A DNA stretch of 64,000 bases from MTP4 sp052056915 (GCF_052056915.1 NZ_CP195119.1:2852001-2916000), one strand, 5' to 3'. Shown: positions 17,232 to 25,458, counted from the first letter of the stretch. A program made the numbers and translations. Notes: generated from the letters alone by a model not told the origin.

Positions 17232-17849
17232 ATGAATCCGTTAAGTGAATTTATACGTGGAATTACCAAGGACAACCCGACCTTCGGGCTCGTGCTTGGG
17301 CTCTGTCCGACCCTTGCGGTCACGACATCTGTGGAAAATGGGATCGGAATGGCTATGGGGACTCTGTTTGTGCTGGTCGGCTCAAACGTGATGGTCTCTG
17401 CAATCAGGAATCATATCCCCGGGGCAGTCCGTCTTCCCATTGAAATCATTGTCATTGCAACCTTCGTTACGATCGTTGACATGGTGATGGAAGCGTTTAC
17501 GCCGGCTTTGTATGAATCGCTAGGTGTGTTCATTCCCCTTATCGTGGTCAACTGTATTGTTATCGGAAGGGCTGAAGCCTATGCCCTGAAGAACGGGGTC
17601 TTTTACTCAACCATTGATGCCTTTGGTGAGGGCACCGGTTTCCTGCTCGTGCTGATGCTTATCGGCGGGATCCGTGAATTCCTCGGGACCGGTATCATCG
17701 ACCCATTCGGGATCACAGTGATCAATGCGAGTGCATTCATGAACCCTGCAATGTTCATGATCCTGTCTCCGGGTGCCTTCCTTACAATCTCAGTACTGAT
17801 GACGATGGTGAACTATCGCAAGCAGCAGAAAGCTGCAAAGGGTGGTTAA
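17232..17849 (+). CDS. rnfE: Rnf complex subunit RnfE
   Basis: A 205-residue membrane subunit of the RnfA/RnfE (NqrD/NqrE) family with about six helices. LVLGLCPTLAVTTSVENG near residue 20 and VNCIVIGRAEAYA near residue 110 are the paired motifs with the cysteines that together with RnfA hold an iron-sulfur centre in the membrane (family knowledge). ATG 17232 follows the rnfG stop by two bases with GGAGG at 17219-17223; a TTG at 17226 is the alternative. Confidence 0.95.
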   Translation: MNPLSEFIRGITKDNPTFGLVLGLCPTLAVTTSVENGIGMAMGTLFVLVGSNVMVSAIRNHIPGAVRLPIEIIVIATFVTIVDMVMEAFTPALYESLGVFIPLIVVNCIVIGRAEAYALKNGVFYSTIDAFGEGTGFLLVLMLIGGIREFLGTGIIDPFGITVINASAFMNPAMFMILSPGAFLTISVLMTMVNYRKQQKAAKGG

Positions 17850-17850
17850 A

Positions 17851-18444
17851 ATGGTGGAAAAGGCCTTATTTACAATCCTGCTTGAAGGAGTGTTTGTCAA
17901 GAACTTCCTTCTCATCCAGTTCCTGGGTCTATGTTCCTTCGTGGGTGTGACCAAGGATGTTAAAAGCGCTACAGGGATGTCAGGAGCTGTGGTCTTCGTC
18001 ATGGCGATGGCTGCAACCGTATCCTTTGCGCTGTTTAATTACGTGTTAGTTCCCCTTAAGCTGGAGTTCCTGCGGACCATCGCCTTCATTGTGGTTATCG
18101 CAGCGCTCGTGCAGCTTGTGGAGTTCATCGTAAGAAAGCACGTGCCTGCACTCTACCGTTCACTTGGTATCTACCTGCCCCTGATCACCACCAACTGTGC
18201 GGTGCTCGGTGCGGTGCTCCTTAACGTCATGAATGACTACAACTTCATCCAGAGCGTTACTTTCGGAGTTGCAGCAGGGCTCGGGTACACCGTTGCCATG
18301 CTCATGATGGCTGGAATCCGCGAGCGGAGTAACATCGTAAACGTGCCGAAGGCTGTGGGAAGAGGCGTTACATACGCTTTCTTCGTCGCAACGATCATGT
18401 CCATGTCCTTCGTGAACTTCTTCGGGGTGATTCCGCTTGAGTGA
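17851..18444 (+). CDS. rnfA: Rnf complex subunit RnfA
   Basis: A 197-residue membrane subunit paralogous to RnfE, about six helices. FLGLCSFVGVTKDV near residue 27 and ITTNCAVLGAVLL near residue 112 carry the conserved cysteines that pair with those of RnfE. ATG 17851 sits one base after the rnfE stop, with AGGGTGG just upstream; a GTG at 17842 is possible but would overlap more. Confidence 0.95.
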   Translation: MVEKALFTILLEGVFVKNFLLIQFLGLCSFVGVTKDVKSATGMSGAVVFVMAMAATVSFALFNYVLVPLKLEFLRTIAFIVVIAALVQLVEFIVRKHVPALYRSLGIYLPLITTNCAVLGAVLLNVMNDYNFIQSVTFGVAAGLGYTVAMLMMAGIRERSNIVNVPKAVGRGVTYAFFVATIMSMSFVNFFGVIPLE

Positions 18445-19228
18445 TGTACTTATAAACTCCGTAGCAGTTCTGGCGGGCCTCGGGTTTGCGGTCGGCGCAA
18501 TGCTGGTCGCTGCTTCCAGGATCTTTAAAATCGATTCCAACCCCCTTATCGATGAGGTTGCGGAACTCCTGCCCGGAGCAAACTGTGGTGGCTGTGGGTA
18601 TGCAGGATGTGCTGCCTGCGCAGAGGCGATCGTCGAAAGCGGAGCTCCCATAAATAGCTGTCCGGTGGGCGGTTTTGAGACTGCAAAGGAAATCGGCGCT
18701 CTCATGGGACAGGAAGTTGCGGAGTCCGAACCCGAGTACCCCTTTGTCCGCTGTAACGGCGGAAAGAGCTGTGTTACCCTCTTTGATTACGAAGGGGTGG
18801 ACGGTTGTAAGGCTGCTCTGATGCTCTGTGACTCCAGAAAGGGTTGTTCCTACGGCTGTCTAGGGCTCGGGACCTGTGTCCGTGCCTGCCAGTTCGATGC
18901 CCTGTCCATGGGAGAAGACGGCTTTCCGCACGTGAACAAGAACCTCTGTACAAGCTGTGGGAACTGTATTGCAGCCTGCCCGAACGAAATCCTCACCTTT
19001 GCCAAGGACTCGGAGAAAGTGCATGTGCTCTGTCGCTCCCACGACAAGGGTAAGCAGGTCAAGGCAGTCTGTGAGAACGGCTGTATCGGCTGTAAGAAAT
19101 GTGAAAAGGAATGCCCGGAAGGGGCTATCAAGGTCACCAATTTCCTGGCCGAAATCGATCAGGAAAAGTGTACTGGCTGCGGAGCGTGTGCCGCTGTCTG
19201 TCCGCAGGGAATAATCGAGGTCCGGTAA
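18437..19228 (+). CDS. rnfB: Rnf complex subunit RnfB, poly-ferredoxin
   Basis: A 263-residue iron-sulfur subunit, the likely entry point for electrons from ferredoxin. Residues 1-25 form a membrane helix; then the Fe-S domain CGGCGYAGCAACAEAI with a distant Cys (about 49-82); then a chain of [4Fe-4S] motifs: CSYGCLGLGTCVRAC, CTSCGNCIAACP, CIGCKKCEKECP and CTGCGACAAVCP. This gives about six clusters, more than the usual three of proteobacterial RnfB. TTG 18437 overlaps the rnfA stop and is preceded by GGGGTGAT. Confidence 0.95.
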   Translation: MSDVLINSVAVLAGLGFAVGAMLVAASRIFKIDSNPLIDEVAELLPGANCGGCGYAGCAACAEAIVESGAPINSCPVGGFETAKEIGALMGQEVAESEPEYPFVRCNGGKSCVTLFDYEGVDGCKAALMLCDSRKGCSYGCLGLGTCVRACQFDALSMGEDGFPHVNKNLCTSCGNCIAACPNEILTFAKDSEKVHVLCRSHDKGKQVKAVCENGCIGCKKCEKECPEGAIKVTNFLAEIDQEKCTGCGACAAVCPQGIIEVR

Positions 19229-19285
19229 TCTCCGGCCCGATTTTCCCTTTTGGCTTTGAAATCATTTTAACAAGAGGTGGAAAGT

Positions 19286-19621
19286 ATGTCCTACAAAACT
19301 TCCATTGGCTTACCTGAAAACATCGTGGCGGCTCTCACTTATCTGGGTGGTTGGCTCTCCGGGATTTTGTTTTTGCTCCTTGAGCGCAATAACAAATTCG
19401 TCCGCTTCCACGCCATGCAGTCTATCCTGATCTTTATACCGTTTGCCCTATTTATCTTCCTGGTCGCATGGATTCCGGTTATAGGCTGGGCCATTGCGGA
19501 CGGTGTGGGAATGCCCGGATTACTGCTTATAGTGATCCCCGCATACATGGCGTTCAGGGGCTCAAAGTTTAAGATCCCCATCATCGGGAAGATCGCATAT
19601 GACTTTGCCTACGGCGAATAA
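19286..19621 (+). CDS. Small Rnf-linked membrane protein (DUF4870-like)
   Basis: A 111-residue protein with three to four hydrophobic helices. It has the DUF4870/Tic20-like pattern: LTYLGGWLSGILFLLLERNNKFVRFHAMQS near the N-terminus and PIIGKIAYDFAY at the end. ATG 19286 has AAGAGGTGG directly before it. It follows rnfB by 57 bases and ends just before the operon terminator, so it is very probably co-transcribed with mmcA-rnf. Its job is unknown; an assembly or accessory role in the complex is inference from position. Confidence 0.82.
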   Translation: MSYKTSIGLPENIVAALTYLGGWLSGILFLLLERNNKFVRFHAMQSILIFIPFALFIFLVAWIPVIGWAIADGVGMPGLLLIVIPAYMAFRGSKFKIPIIGKIAYDFAYGE

Positions 19622-19648
19622 AGATAAACAGATTTAACCTGAGAATTC

Positions 19649-19690
19649 GAATTGTCCTTTTCAAGGGCAATTCCTCTTCTTTTCTCTTTT
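19649..19690 (+). terminator. Hairpin terminator of the mmcA-rnf operon
   Basis: GAATTGTCCTT (19649-19659) pairs with AAGGGCAATTC (19663-19673), with one G-T pair and a 3-base loop, followed by a pyrimidine-rich run with TTTTCTCTTTTT. It begins 27 bases after the last stop codon of the operon. Confidence 0.75.
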
Positions 19691-20192
19691 TGGATTTACT
19701 CTCTATTAGCAGTGTTTTTCTGATTTGGCTTCCTCGGATTTTCTGGCTTCCTCGGATTTTCGGTGCTTCCTCACTCTTTGGTTGGTATTGTTTTCGTTAG
19801 TCCAGAAACTCTTTAGTCCGGTAAACCTTTAATTTGATCGGTCTCACCTGCCCGGTAAACCTTTTTTCCCGTGAAGAGATTCGAAAGCCTCCGCCAGCTT
19901 GCCTGGCGGCCCTCATAAAAAAATAACAAAGAAAAATGGATAAAAATTGATGTCCTTTTATTTGTGTTTAAAATTCTCCGTTTTGTCTATTCTCTTCTTT
20001 TTTATCTTTTTAAACTCTTATTTTGTGAATGCCGGGCTCCTTCGTCGCCCGTGGACAAGAACGACGTGACATGGCTATTTATGGTTTTACGGGGTCTTGA
20101 TCCAGAATTTAGAGCCAACTATTGCTTTTATTCAACTTAATAACATCAACTGAATAATGCAGGACTATCGGATTTTCTGGCTTCCTCGGATT
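19691..20192. other. Intergenic stretch with a GC hairpin and a 26-bp direct repeat
   Basis: No gene is seen. A strong hairpin CCGCCAG (19891-19897) / CTGGCGG (19903-19909) is followed on the plus strand by CCCTCATAAAAAAA. A 26-bp sequence beginning CGGATTTTCTGGCTTCCTCG is present twice, at 19735-19760 and 20169-20194; the second copy runs into the stop codon of the minus-strand lipoprotein gene. CTTCCTCGG-type words recur around 19725-19780. Confidence 0.5.
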
Positions 20193-21035
20193 TTATGCAA
20201 TCACTACTCCGTATTTCACAAAAACCAGTGCAAAAGCCCTTCTCATTTCCTCTGCTACCTTTTTCGTTTCCTCCTCATCATTGAGGATTGCAGCGGTTTC
20301 AAGCTCGTGGATTTTCAACTCCACGGCTTCAAGGCTTGCTTCGTAGTTTTCGTCCGCAGTTTCCGGAGGCTCGGCGGAAGCTACGGCTTCCCACCTGAGT
20401 TCGAGCTCGGGAATCAGGGTTACCACCGCAACTGTGTCGTTTTCATTTGCAGCATCAACTGCAATTTCCATTATTGTGTGAAACTCGGTCAGGCGGTCGC
20501 CCATAGTATCTATTCCGTTTCTCTGGTGCAGTTCAAGGAATAGGTCCCTCATGGGTTCCAGGGCTTCGTGGGCTGCTTCTATATCGTTTTCCCGGAGCTG
20601 TTCCCTGGAACTTTCCGCGATTGCCAGGGCTTCATCGAGAGTCTCGGGCCACTTTTCATCGGCAGCGTAAACGGCAGGCGGGTTTTCCGCATATTCTGCC
20701 TTTACCGCCTCCAGGTCTTCTACAAGGGCGTCCAGGACTTCCTCTGAAGCATTGTACTCATTCCTGCTTGTGGATACCAGGGCTTTTACGTAATTGGAGT
20801 TTGAACTCTGCATCAGGGCTTCGAATTCGGCGTCCCTTCCTTCTGGCTCTACACCTTCCTCAGGTTCGGGTTCCTCAGATTCGGCTTCCTGGTCTTCGGC
20901 GTCCTTTTCGCCTTCTGTTTCGATTTCGGTTTCGTTTTCAGTTTCTGTTCCTGAATCCGAGACGCATCCCGCTCCGAAGTTTATAAAGACCAGTACTATC
21001 AGGATGTAAACCGGTGTTTTCCACTTTATTGTAAT
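20193..21035 (-). CDS. Acidic predicted lipoprotein, non-canonical start
   Basis: A protein of about 280 residues that I do not recognise. Translation upstream of the first ATG (20813) stays open and encodes a clear lipoprotein signal: a short basic start (IKWK), a hydrophobic run (VYILIVLVFI) and FGAGC, then an acidic Glu-rich linker of about 45 residues, then an alpha-helical domain rich in Glu and Ala. An in-frame TGA at about 21047-21045 limits the start. Between it and the hydrophobic run there is no ATG, GTG or TTG; only ATT (21035) or ATA (21029), the latter about six bases after GGGGG. Either a rare start codon is used or the start has been lost. It would sit on the outer face of the membrane. 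It is a single minus-strand gene between rnf and rfcS. Confidence 0.65.
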   Translation of the reverse strand: MTIKWKTPVYILIVLVFINFGAGCVSDSGTETENETEIETEGEKDAEDQEAESEEPEPEEGVEPEGRDAEFEALMQSSNSNYVKALVSTSRNEYNASEEVLDALVEDLEAVKAEYAENPPAVYAADEKWPETLDEALAIAESSREQLRENDIEAAHEALEPMRDLFLELHQRNGIDTMGDRLTEFHTIMEIAVDAANENDTVAVVTLIPELELRWEAVASAEPPETADENYEASLEAVELKIHELETAAILNDEEETKKVAEEMRRAFALVFVKYGVVIA

Positions 21036-21235
21036 CCCCCACTGTCAATCTCTACTTTCGTATTTTACTTTCTTCTTTAGCATTTTACTTTGTACCTTGC
21101 TTGTATTTATCGGGGCTCATGCAATTATAGTTGTTCTTGCATACGTTTTTTCGAGTGATGGGGTTCTTAGGGTGGAAACTCGGCTTCCCGGCAATTTCCA
21201 GACATTCGAAAGGTTAAATATTACCTTCTCCAATT

Positions 21236-22252
21236 ATGGTGCAAGCATTAATGGAGGACTTTACGATTAAAGAAGAGATCTGGATTGAAAAATACAGGCC
21301 TGTAAGGCTGGACCAGGTTGCCGGGCAGGACGAAACCATCGAGCGCCTGAAGTCCTACGTGGCAACGAAAAACCTTCCCCATCTCCTCTTTTCCGGGCCG
21401 CCCGGTGTGGGTAAGACGGCTTCGGCAGTTTCCATTGCCAGGGAAATTTTCGGGGAAGATTTATGGCGTGAAAACTTTACCGAACTCAATGCCTCGGATG
21501 AAAGGGGGATTGACGTTGTCAGGAACAAGATCAAAAACTTTGCAAAAACTGCTCCCATAGGCGGGTCCGGGTTTAAGATAATCTTCCTGGACGAAGCCGA
21601 TGCCCTTACCTCGGACGCTCAGTCTGCCCTGCGGCGGACCATGGAACGCTTCAGTAATAACTGCCGTTTCATTCTTTCCTGCAATTACTCTTCCAAGATC
21701 ATCGAACCCATCCAGTCCCGCTGTGCTGTTTACAGGTTCAGGCGGCTCTCGGACGAGTCTATCCGGAAACGCCTGGAGTTCATTGCGGAAGAACAGGAGC
21801 TGTCTATCACCGAAGACGGGTATGAAGCCCTTGTTTATGTTGCCCAGGGAGACATGAGAAAAGCCGTAAATTCCCTTCAGGCGGCAGCTTTCATAGACCG
21901 GGACCAGCCGATTTCCAGGGAGACTATCTACAGGACCACTGCAACCGCAAATCCGGAAGAGATCAAAGCCCTGATCGAAACCGCCCTTCTTGGGAACTTC
22001 AAGGCTGCCAAGAAGGAACTCGACAGGCTGCTCTATGAGGAAGGACTCTCCGGAGAAGATATAGTGGGGCAGATCTACAGGGTTATTTCCGGCCTGGAAA
22101 ACCGGGATATGCTGGACCTCGGGCTATCGGAGAGGCGCATCATTGAGCTTGTAGACATCCTGGGAGAAATCGATTTCAGGCTCACTGAAGGGGCAAGTGA
22201 AAAGATCCAGCTGGAAGCCCTGCTCGCTCATTTTGCACTTTCCGGAGAATAA
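21236..22252 (+). CDS. rfcS: Replication factor C small subunit
   Basis: A 338-residue AAA+ clamp-loader subunit that opens the PCNA ring on DNA. Walker A GPPGVGKT near residue 54, Walker B FLDEAD near 117, and the SRC arginine-finger motif (QSRCAVYRF near 160) are all present; the C-terminal collar domain is complete. Length is standard for archaeal RfcS. ATG 21236; an in-frame ATG five codons later (MEDFTIKEEIW) is an equal candidate. The stop codon TAA is inside a 41-bp duplicated unit. Confidence 0.96.
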   Translation: MVQALMEDFTIKEEIWIEKYRPVRLDQVAGQDETIERLKSYVATKNLPHLLFSGPPGVGKTASAVSIAREIFGEDLWRENFTELNASDERGIDVVRNKIKNFAKTAPIGGSGFKIIFLDEADALTSDAQSALRRTMERFSNNCRFILSCNYSSKIIEPIQSRCAVYRFRRLSDESIRKRLEFIAEEQELSITEDGYEALVYVAQGDMRKAVNSLQAAAFIDRDQPISRETIYRTTATANPEEIKALIETALLGNFKAAKKELDRLLYEEGLSGEDIVGQIYRVISGLENRDMLDLGLSERRIIELVDILGEIDFRLTEGASEKIQLEALLAHFALSGE

Positions 22253-22331
22253 GCAGGGAAGATCGGAAAATAAGCCGGAAAAGCAGAAAATAAGCAGGGA
22301 AGATCGGAAAATAAGCCGGAAAAGCAGAAAG
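22250..22331 (+). repeat. 41-bp tandem duplication that includes the rfcS stop codon
   Basis: Two adjacent 41-bp units (22250-22290 and 22291-22331) differ only in the last base. Each starts with TAAGCAGGGAAGATCGG; the TAA of the first is the rfcS stop. Inside each unit GGAAAATAAGCCGGAAAA is a weaker sub-repeat. Confidence 0.95.
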
Positions 22332-22383
22332 TAAGCTTGACAGAAGTTGGAGAAAAGTTATCCTTTAATCATTGCAGGTGAAA

Positions 22384-22905
22384 ATGTCTGTAGAAGCGGC
22401 GTTAATAGAAATGCTTAGGGCTGTGCCCGACTGGTGTGCAACCATGATCATAGCTTCGCTCCCAATCTCCGAACTGAGGGGAGCAATCCCTGTTGCAATG
22501 GGAGTCTATGGGATGGGCCCACTTTCAGCTTATTTTTTCTCGGTACTTGGTAACATGCTCCCTGTAGTTCCTCTTCTGCTCTTCCTCGAGCCGGTTTCGG
22601 ACTTCCTCAGGCGTTTCAGAATTTTTGATCTCTTCTTTTCCTGGCTCTTCGAAAGGACCCGCCGCAACCACAGTGAAAGGTTTGAAAAATACGGGACCTT
22701 TGCCCTGACTCTCTTCGTAGCCATTCCTCTTCCCGTCACCGGGGCCTGGACAGGCTGTGCGGCAGCTTTCGTCTTCGGGATCAAGTTCAGGCACGCTTTG
22801 CCGGCAATTGCTGCCGGGATCATGATTGCAGGGGTAATCGTAACAACTCTTACGATGATGGGTATAGGACTCGCTGATCTGCTTTTCAGTGGGATTCCCG
22901 GGTAA
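22384..22905 (+). CDS. Small multidrug export family (PF06695) membrane protein
   Basis: A 173-residue membrane protein of the family named Sm_multidrug_ex, whose actual substrate is not established. It has about four to five helices and the family segment ISELRGAIPVAMGVYGMGPL near residue 28, then FEKYGTFALTLFVAIPLPVTGAWTG near residue 102. ATG 22384 is preceded by AGGTGA at about 22376-22381; a TTG at 22372 is less likely. It follows rfcS after the 41-bp duplication and a leader of about 50 bases. Confidence 0.85.
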   Translation: MSVEAALIEMLRAVPDWCATMIIASLPISELRGAIPVAMGVYGMGPLSAYFFSVLGNMLPVVPLLLFLEPVSDFLRRFRIFDLFFSWLFERTRRNHSERFEKYGTFALTLFVAIPLPVTGAWTGCAAAFVFGIKFRHALPAIAAGIMIAGVIVTTLTMMGIGLADLLFSGIPG

Positions 22906-23162
22906 AACTTTCCGGTCCCACCTTTTCCGTAAAGGTCTTATATTTTCTCCTTCTCCACTCCCCGAGTGCGGTTCCCTCATTACTTTTTCTTCCCCCTATA
23001 CGAATGTTCGAAATCTTCATATACCTTAACAATGTCAAATATATCATCAACAGATCAAATATAAATTTGATTTTATATTTAATCTTTAATTCTTGCTTAT
23101 AACATTCTACGGTATATTCCTCCCGCTGTCTGGAAATTATTTGGAATTTAAAGGTGATTGTG

Positions 23163-23426
23163 ATGGCAAAGGCAGATAAGAAAAACAAGAAAATAGTTCA
23201 GTCCGAAAAGTGCATTGGGTGCGGGATTTGTTATTCCGTCTGTCCCGTGAACGCAAAGCTGATTAAAAAAGATGATTTCGATCCTGACACCGCCGACCTC
23301 GCGCTCAGGATTATTGACGGAAAGGCTGTTATTGATGATGAGTTCTGCGTCCGCTGCGGGGCCTGTTCAAAAATCTGTCCTGTGGAATCCCTTACCGTCG
23401 TCGAAGTGGAATCCGCATCCGCATAA
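23163..23426 (+). CDS. 2[4Fe-4S] ferredoxin-type protein
   Basis: An 87-residue ferredoxin with a lysine-rich start (MAKADKKNKK). Two cluster motifs are visible: CIGCGICYSVCP (about 20-31) and CVRCGACSKICP (about 61-72), separated by an insert of about 30 residues with DDFDPDTADLALRIIDGKA. Electron carrier in the cytoplasm; partner unknown. ATG 23163 follows AAGGTGATTG; an upstream GTG at 23154 would add three residues. Upstream, ATCAAAT (23055-23061) and ATTTGAT (23066-23072) form a small inverted repeat in an AT-rich promoter-like tract. Confidence 0.9.
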   Translation: MAKADKKNKKIVQSEKCIGCGICYSVCPVNAKLIKKDDFDPDTADLALRIIDGKAVIDDEFCVRCGACSKICPVESLTVVEVESASA

Positions 23427-23454
23427 GCAGAAATAGGTAGAAAGGAAAATTAGG

Positions 23455-23484
23455 GAAATGCTGTTTTTACAGCATTTCTTTTGC
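23455..23484. terminator. Bidirectional hairpin terminator between ferredoxin and histone genes
   Basis: GAAATGCT (23455-23462) pairs with AGCATTTC (23471-23478); T-rich sequence follows on the plus strand and A/T-rich sequence on the other. The histone stop codon lies in the loop, so the two converging genes share this structure. Confidence 0.6.
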
Positions 23485-23676
23485 TAATTTTATATCTTCG
23501 GCTTTTACGGTTTTTCTGCCTGCATGTTCTGCAAGTTTTATAGCTTCTCTGGATATCTCAAGCCCGTATTCTTCCAGAATCTCCGTAAGGGCCATCCCTG
23601 CGCTTTCACTGACTCTCTGAGCTCCTGCAGTTCTTACTAAACGTTCTATTGGTGCAAATGGTATAACTTTAGCCAT
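23467..23676 (-). CDS. Archaeal histone
   Basis: A 69-residue HMf-type histone: a single histone fold made of three helices (IPFAPIERLVRTAGAQRVS, then a long central helix, then KTVKAEDIKLAKEML). The RT pair at the end of helix 1 and the AGRKTVKAEDI loop contact DNA in relatives. It compacts the chromosome as dimers and longer polymers. ATG 23676 with GGAGGATAAT just upstream on the minus strand (23681-23690). Its promoter region runs toward a phased A-tract array. Confidence 0.97.
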   Translation of the reverse strand: MAKVIPFAPIERLVRTAGAQRVSESAGMALTEILEEYGLEISREAIKLAEHAGRKTVKAEDIKLAKEML

Positions 23677-24189
23677 ATTATCCTCCTATTATCTTCAATT
23701 AGTAATATGAATCCTTTTCAATCTCTGATTTTGTAATTAAATCCTTATATACTTTTGCTTATATCGGAGTATTTTTCAGAGCTTTTTCTCCTTTTTATGC
23801 CTTTTTACTCCTCTATTCACTTACTAAGGGTCTTCTATTTCTTTGATTCCCTCCCCCAATTTCCTGAAGGGCTTTTCTTTTCTTAGAACTTCTTATATGT
23901 ATTTTTTTGGATCTGGATAAGTTCTTTTCTTGATTTTTCGCAAGCCGACGCCAGTTTCGCTATCTCCTTGAAAAAATCTCTGAAAAAATCTCTGAAAAAA
24001 TCTCTGAAAAAATCTCTGAAAAAATCTCTGAAAAATCTCTGAAAAATCTCTGAAAAAATCTCTGAATCTTTTTTAAATAGATCCTTGAATATTCTGGAAA
24101 AATTCTTGAATTCTTTGAAAGACCCTTGAAATATATCGGTGTTCCTCTTTTCGAAATCTTGATATTACATTATCCGAATCTAAACAAAC
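23677..24189. other. Intergenic region between histone and methyltransferase genes
   Basis: It should hold the histone promoter (minus, left end) and the methyltransferase promoter (plus, right end). The middle carries an A-tract array (23971-24058). AT-rich with no frame of note; a TATA-like ATATACTTTTGCTTATATC lies near 23746-23765. Confidence 0.4.
23971..24058. repeat. Phased A-tract array (12-bp unit)
   Basis: Eight A5-A6 tracts separated by TCTCTG, starting at 23971, 23983, 23995, 24007, 24019, 24031, 24042 and 24053. Spacing is 12,12,12,12,12,11,11 bases, close to one helical turn, which favours intrinsic DNA curvature. It lies in the divergent region between the histone gene and the methyltransferase gene. 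Confidence 0.9.
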
Positions 24190-25149
24190 ATGCTTTTACA
24201 GGAACTCCTTGACATCGGTGAAGAGATTTATTTTGTTGAAGAAAGCTATACCTCCCAGCGGAATATCGGGTCCACTCTCCATTACCTGGAAGGGGTCCAG
24301 GCTTTCCTGGAAAACCAGAAGGTCCGGCTTCTCAGGGTTCGGAACGGGGAGCAGACGCTGGGGCTCTTACTCTTCAACCCCGGGGAAGAGGACGTTCCTG
24401 TGGATTTCTGGTCGGTATTTACGGGAGCCCTTGCGGGAGCATCCCAAAAAGCGAAGTTTGAAGCCTTTGCCAGTTCCATTCTTTCTCTCAATCCTCCGGA
24501 AAGGGAAGTTGAAGTTTCTTCCGAACTCTGGAGGGATGCAGTAAATGAATATTACTCCCTTATGCTTGTGAACCGAAACCTCTGCTCGGAATGCAGCACA
24601 AGGCCCGAGTCTTACGGAAGCATTTTTTCCGAACAGCGGGTCAACAGGGTCTCTGAGATTTTTCATGACCTGGAGAATAAAGGTTTCTCACTTGAAGGCA
24701 GAGTGCTCGAGGTCTGCTGCGGAAACGGTATGTCTACACTTGCCCTCTACAGGCTAGGCCTGGACCCCATTGCAATGGAGCTTAACAAGTGTACGGTCTG
24801 CCAGGGGCTTGAGCATGGGGTCCTTAACCCTAAAAAAGCCCTTGTAATGGACGCAATGCAGCTTTCCAGGTACTTCGAACCCGGGAGTTTCGATGTCATT
24901 GTGGGTTTCATGCTGGGCCTGGTCTATGAATTTAACAAGGATCTCTGGATAGGTATTGTCAGTGAAGCTGCAAAAGTCGTAACAGAAGGCGGTCTTTTGC
25001 TTTTCACCGTAAAAAGCAGGCCTGAAATAGAGATCCTGGCAGAAGCCCTTCGCAGGGCGGGAGTCGAAGGGGAAATTGTGGACAACACGGACGCCGATGG
25101 CGTGTTTGATCAGTGGTATTTTGTGGGTAAGAAAGTCATATGTAAGTGA
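24190..25149 (+). CDS. Class I SAM-dependent methyltransferase-like protein
   Basis: A 319-residue protein. The C-terminal part (about 165-315) has the Rossmann methyltransferase pattern: motif I VLEVCCGNGMSTLALY near 172, an acidic MEL after the second strand, VMDAMQLS near 217 and SFDVIVGFMLG near 235. The N-terminal 160 residues are specific to this type and contain a CSECSTRPESYG cluster near 137. The substrate is not known. ATG 24190 is the only sensible start; no strong ribosome site is seen. The gene stands alone. Confidence 0.75.
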   Translation: MLLQELLDIGEEIYFVEESYTSQRNIGSTLHYLEGVQAFLENQKVRLLRVRNGEQTLGLLLFNPGEEDVPVDFWSVFTGALAGASQKAKFEAFASSILSLNPPEREVEVSSELWRDAVNEYYSLMLVNRNLCSECSTRPESYGSIFSEQRVNRVSEIFHDLENKGFSLEGRVLEVCCGNGMSTLALYRLGLDPIAMELNKCTVCQGLEHGVLNPKKALVMDAMQLSRYFEPGSFDVIVGFMLGLVYEFNKDLWIGIVSEAAKVVTEGGLLLFTVKSRPEIEILAEALRRAGVEGEIVDNTDADGVFDQWYFVGKKVICK

Positions 25150-25195
25150 AATAATTTCCCGGCTCGGTGCTATGGGTCATTAAACTCCGGATCAT

Positions 25196-25441
25196 GTTAA
25201 CCATTAAGTTCCGGAACATGTAAATCATCAAACAGGGTGGGGTGTACCCCCTTACAAATCCCCTTTACTTTTTGTAACTCTTCCTTCTTTCTCTTCAAAT
25301 CTTCCGGGCTTTCAGGCTGTTGCGTTAACAGGCTTATTTGTTAACAAATCAGCAGGTTTTTTTCGTAATCGGTGGCAACCTCCTGATACTCTCGTTTATT
25401 TTTTAATGTTAACGCCAGCGAAAGGTATATTACTTGTTAAC
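25196..25441. promoter_or_regulatory. Cluster of five GTTAAC palindromes before the pyc operon
   Basis: GTTAAC occurs at 25196-25201, 25324-25329, 25340-25345, 25408-25413 and 25436-25441. The last is extended to TTGTTAACAA and is directly followed by CTAATATACATTA (25446-25458), a good TATA candidate. Bacterial BirA operators consist of inverted halves of the type TTGTAAACC/GGTTTACAA, which these words resemble; birA with a DNA-binding domain lies in the downstream operon. BirA binding is inference. Confidence 0.4.
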
Positions 25442-25458
25442 AATACTAATATACATTA

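Noticed and set aside
22525..22980. A 151-codon minus-strand frame opposite the small export protein
   Set aside because: Charged, no domain, and antisense to a gene with clear membrane helices and a ribosome site.
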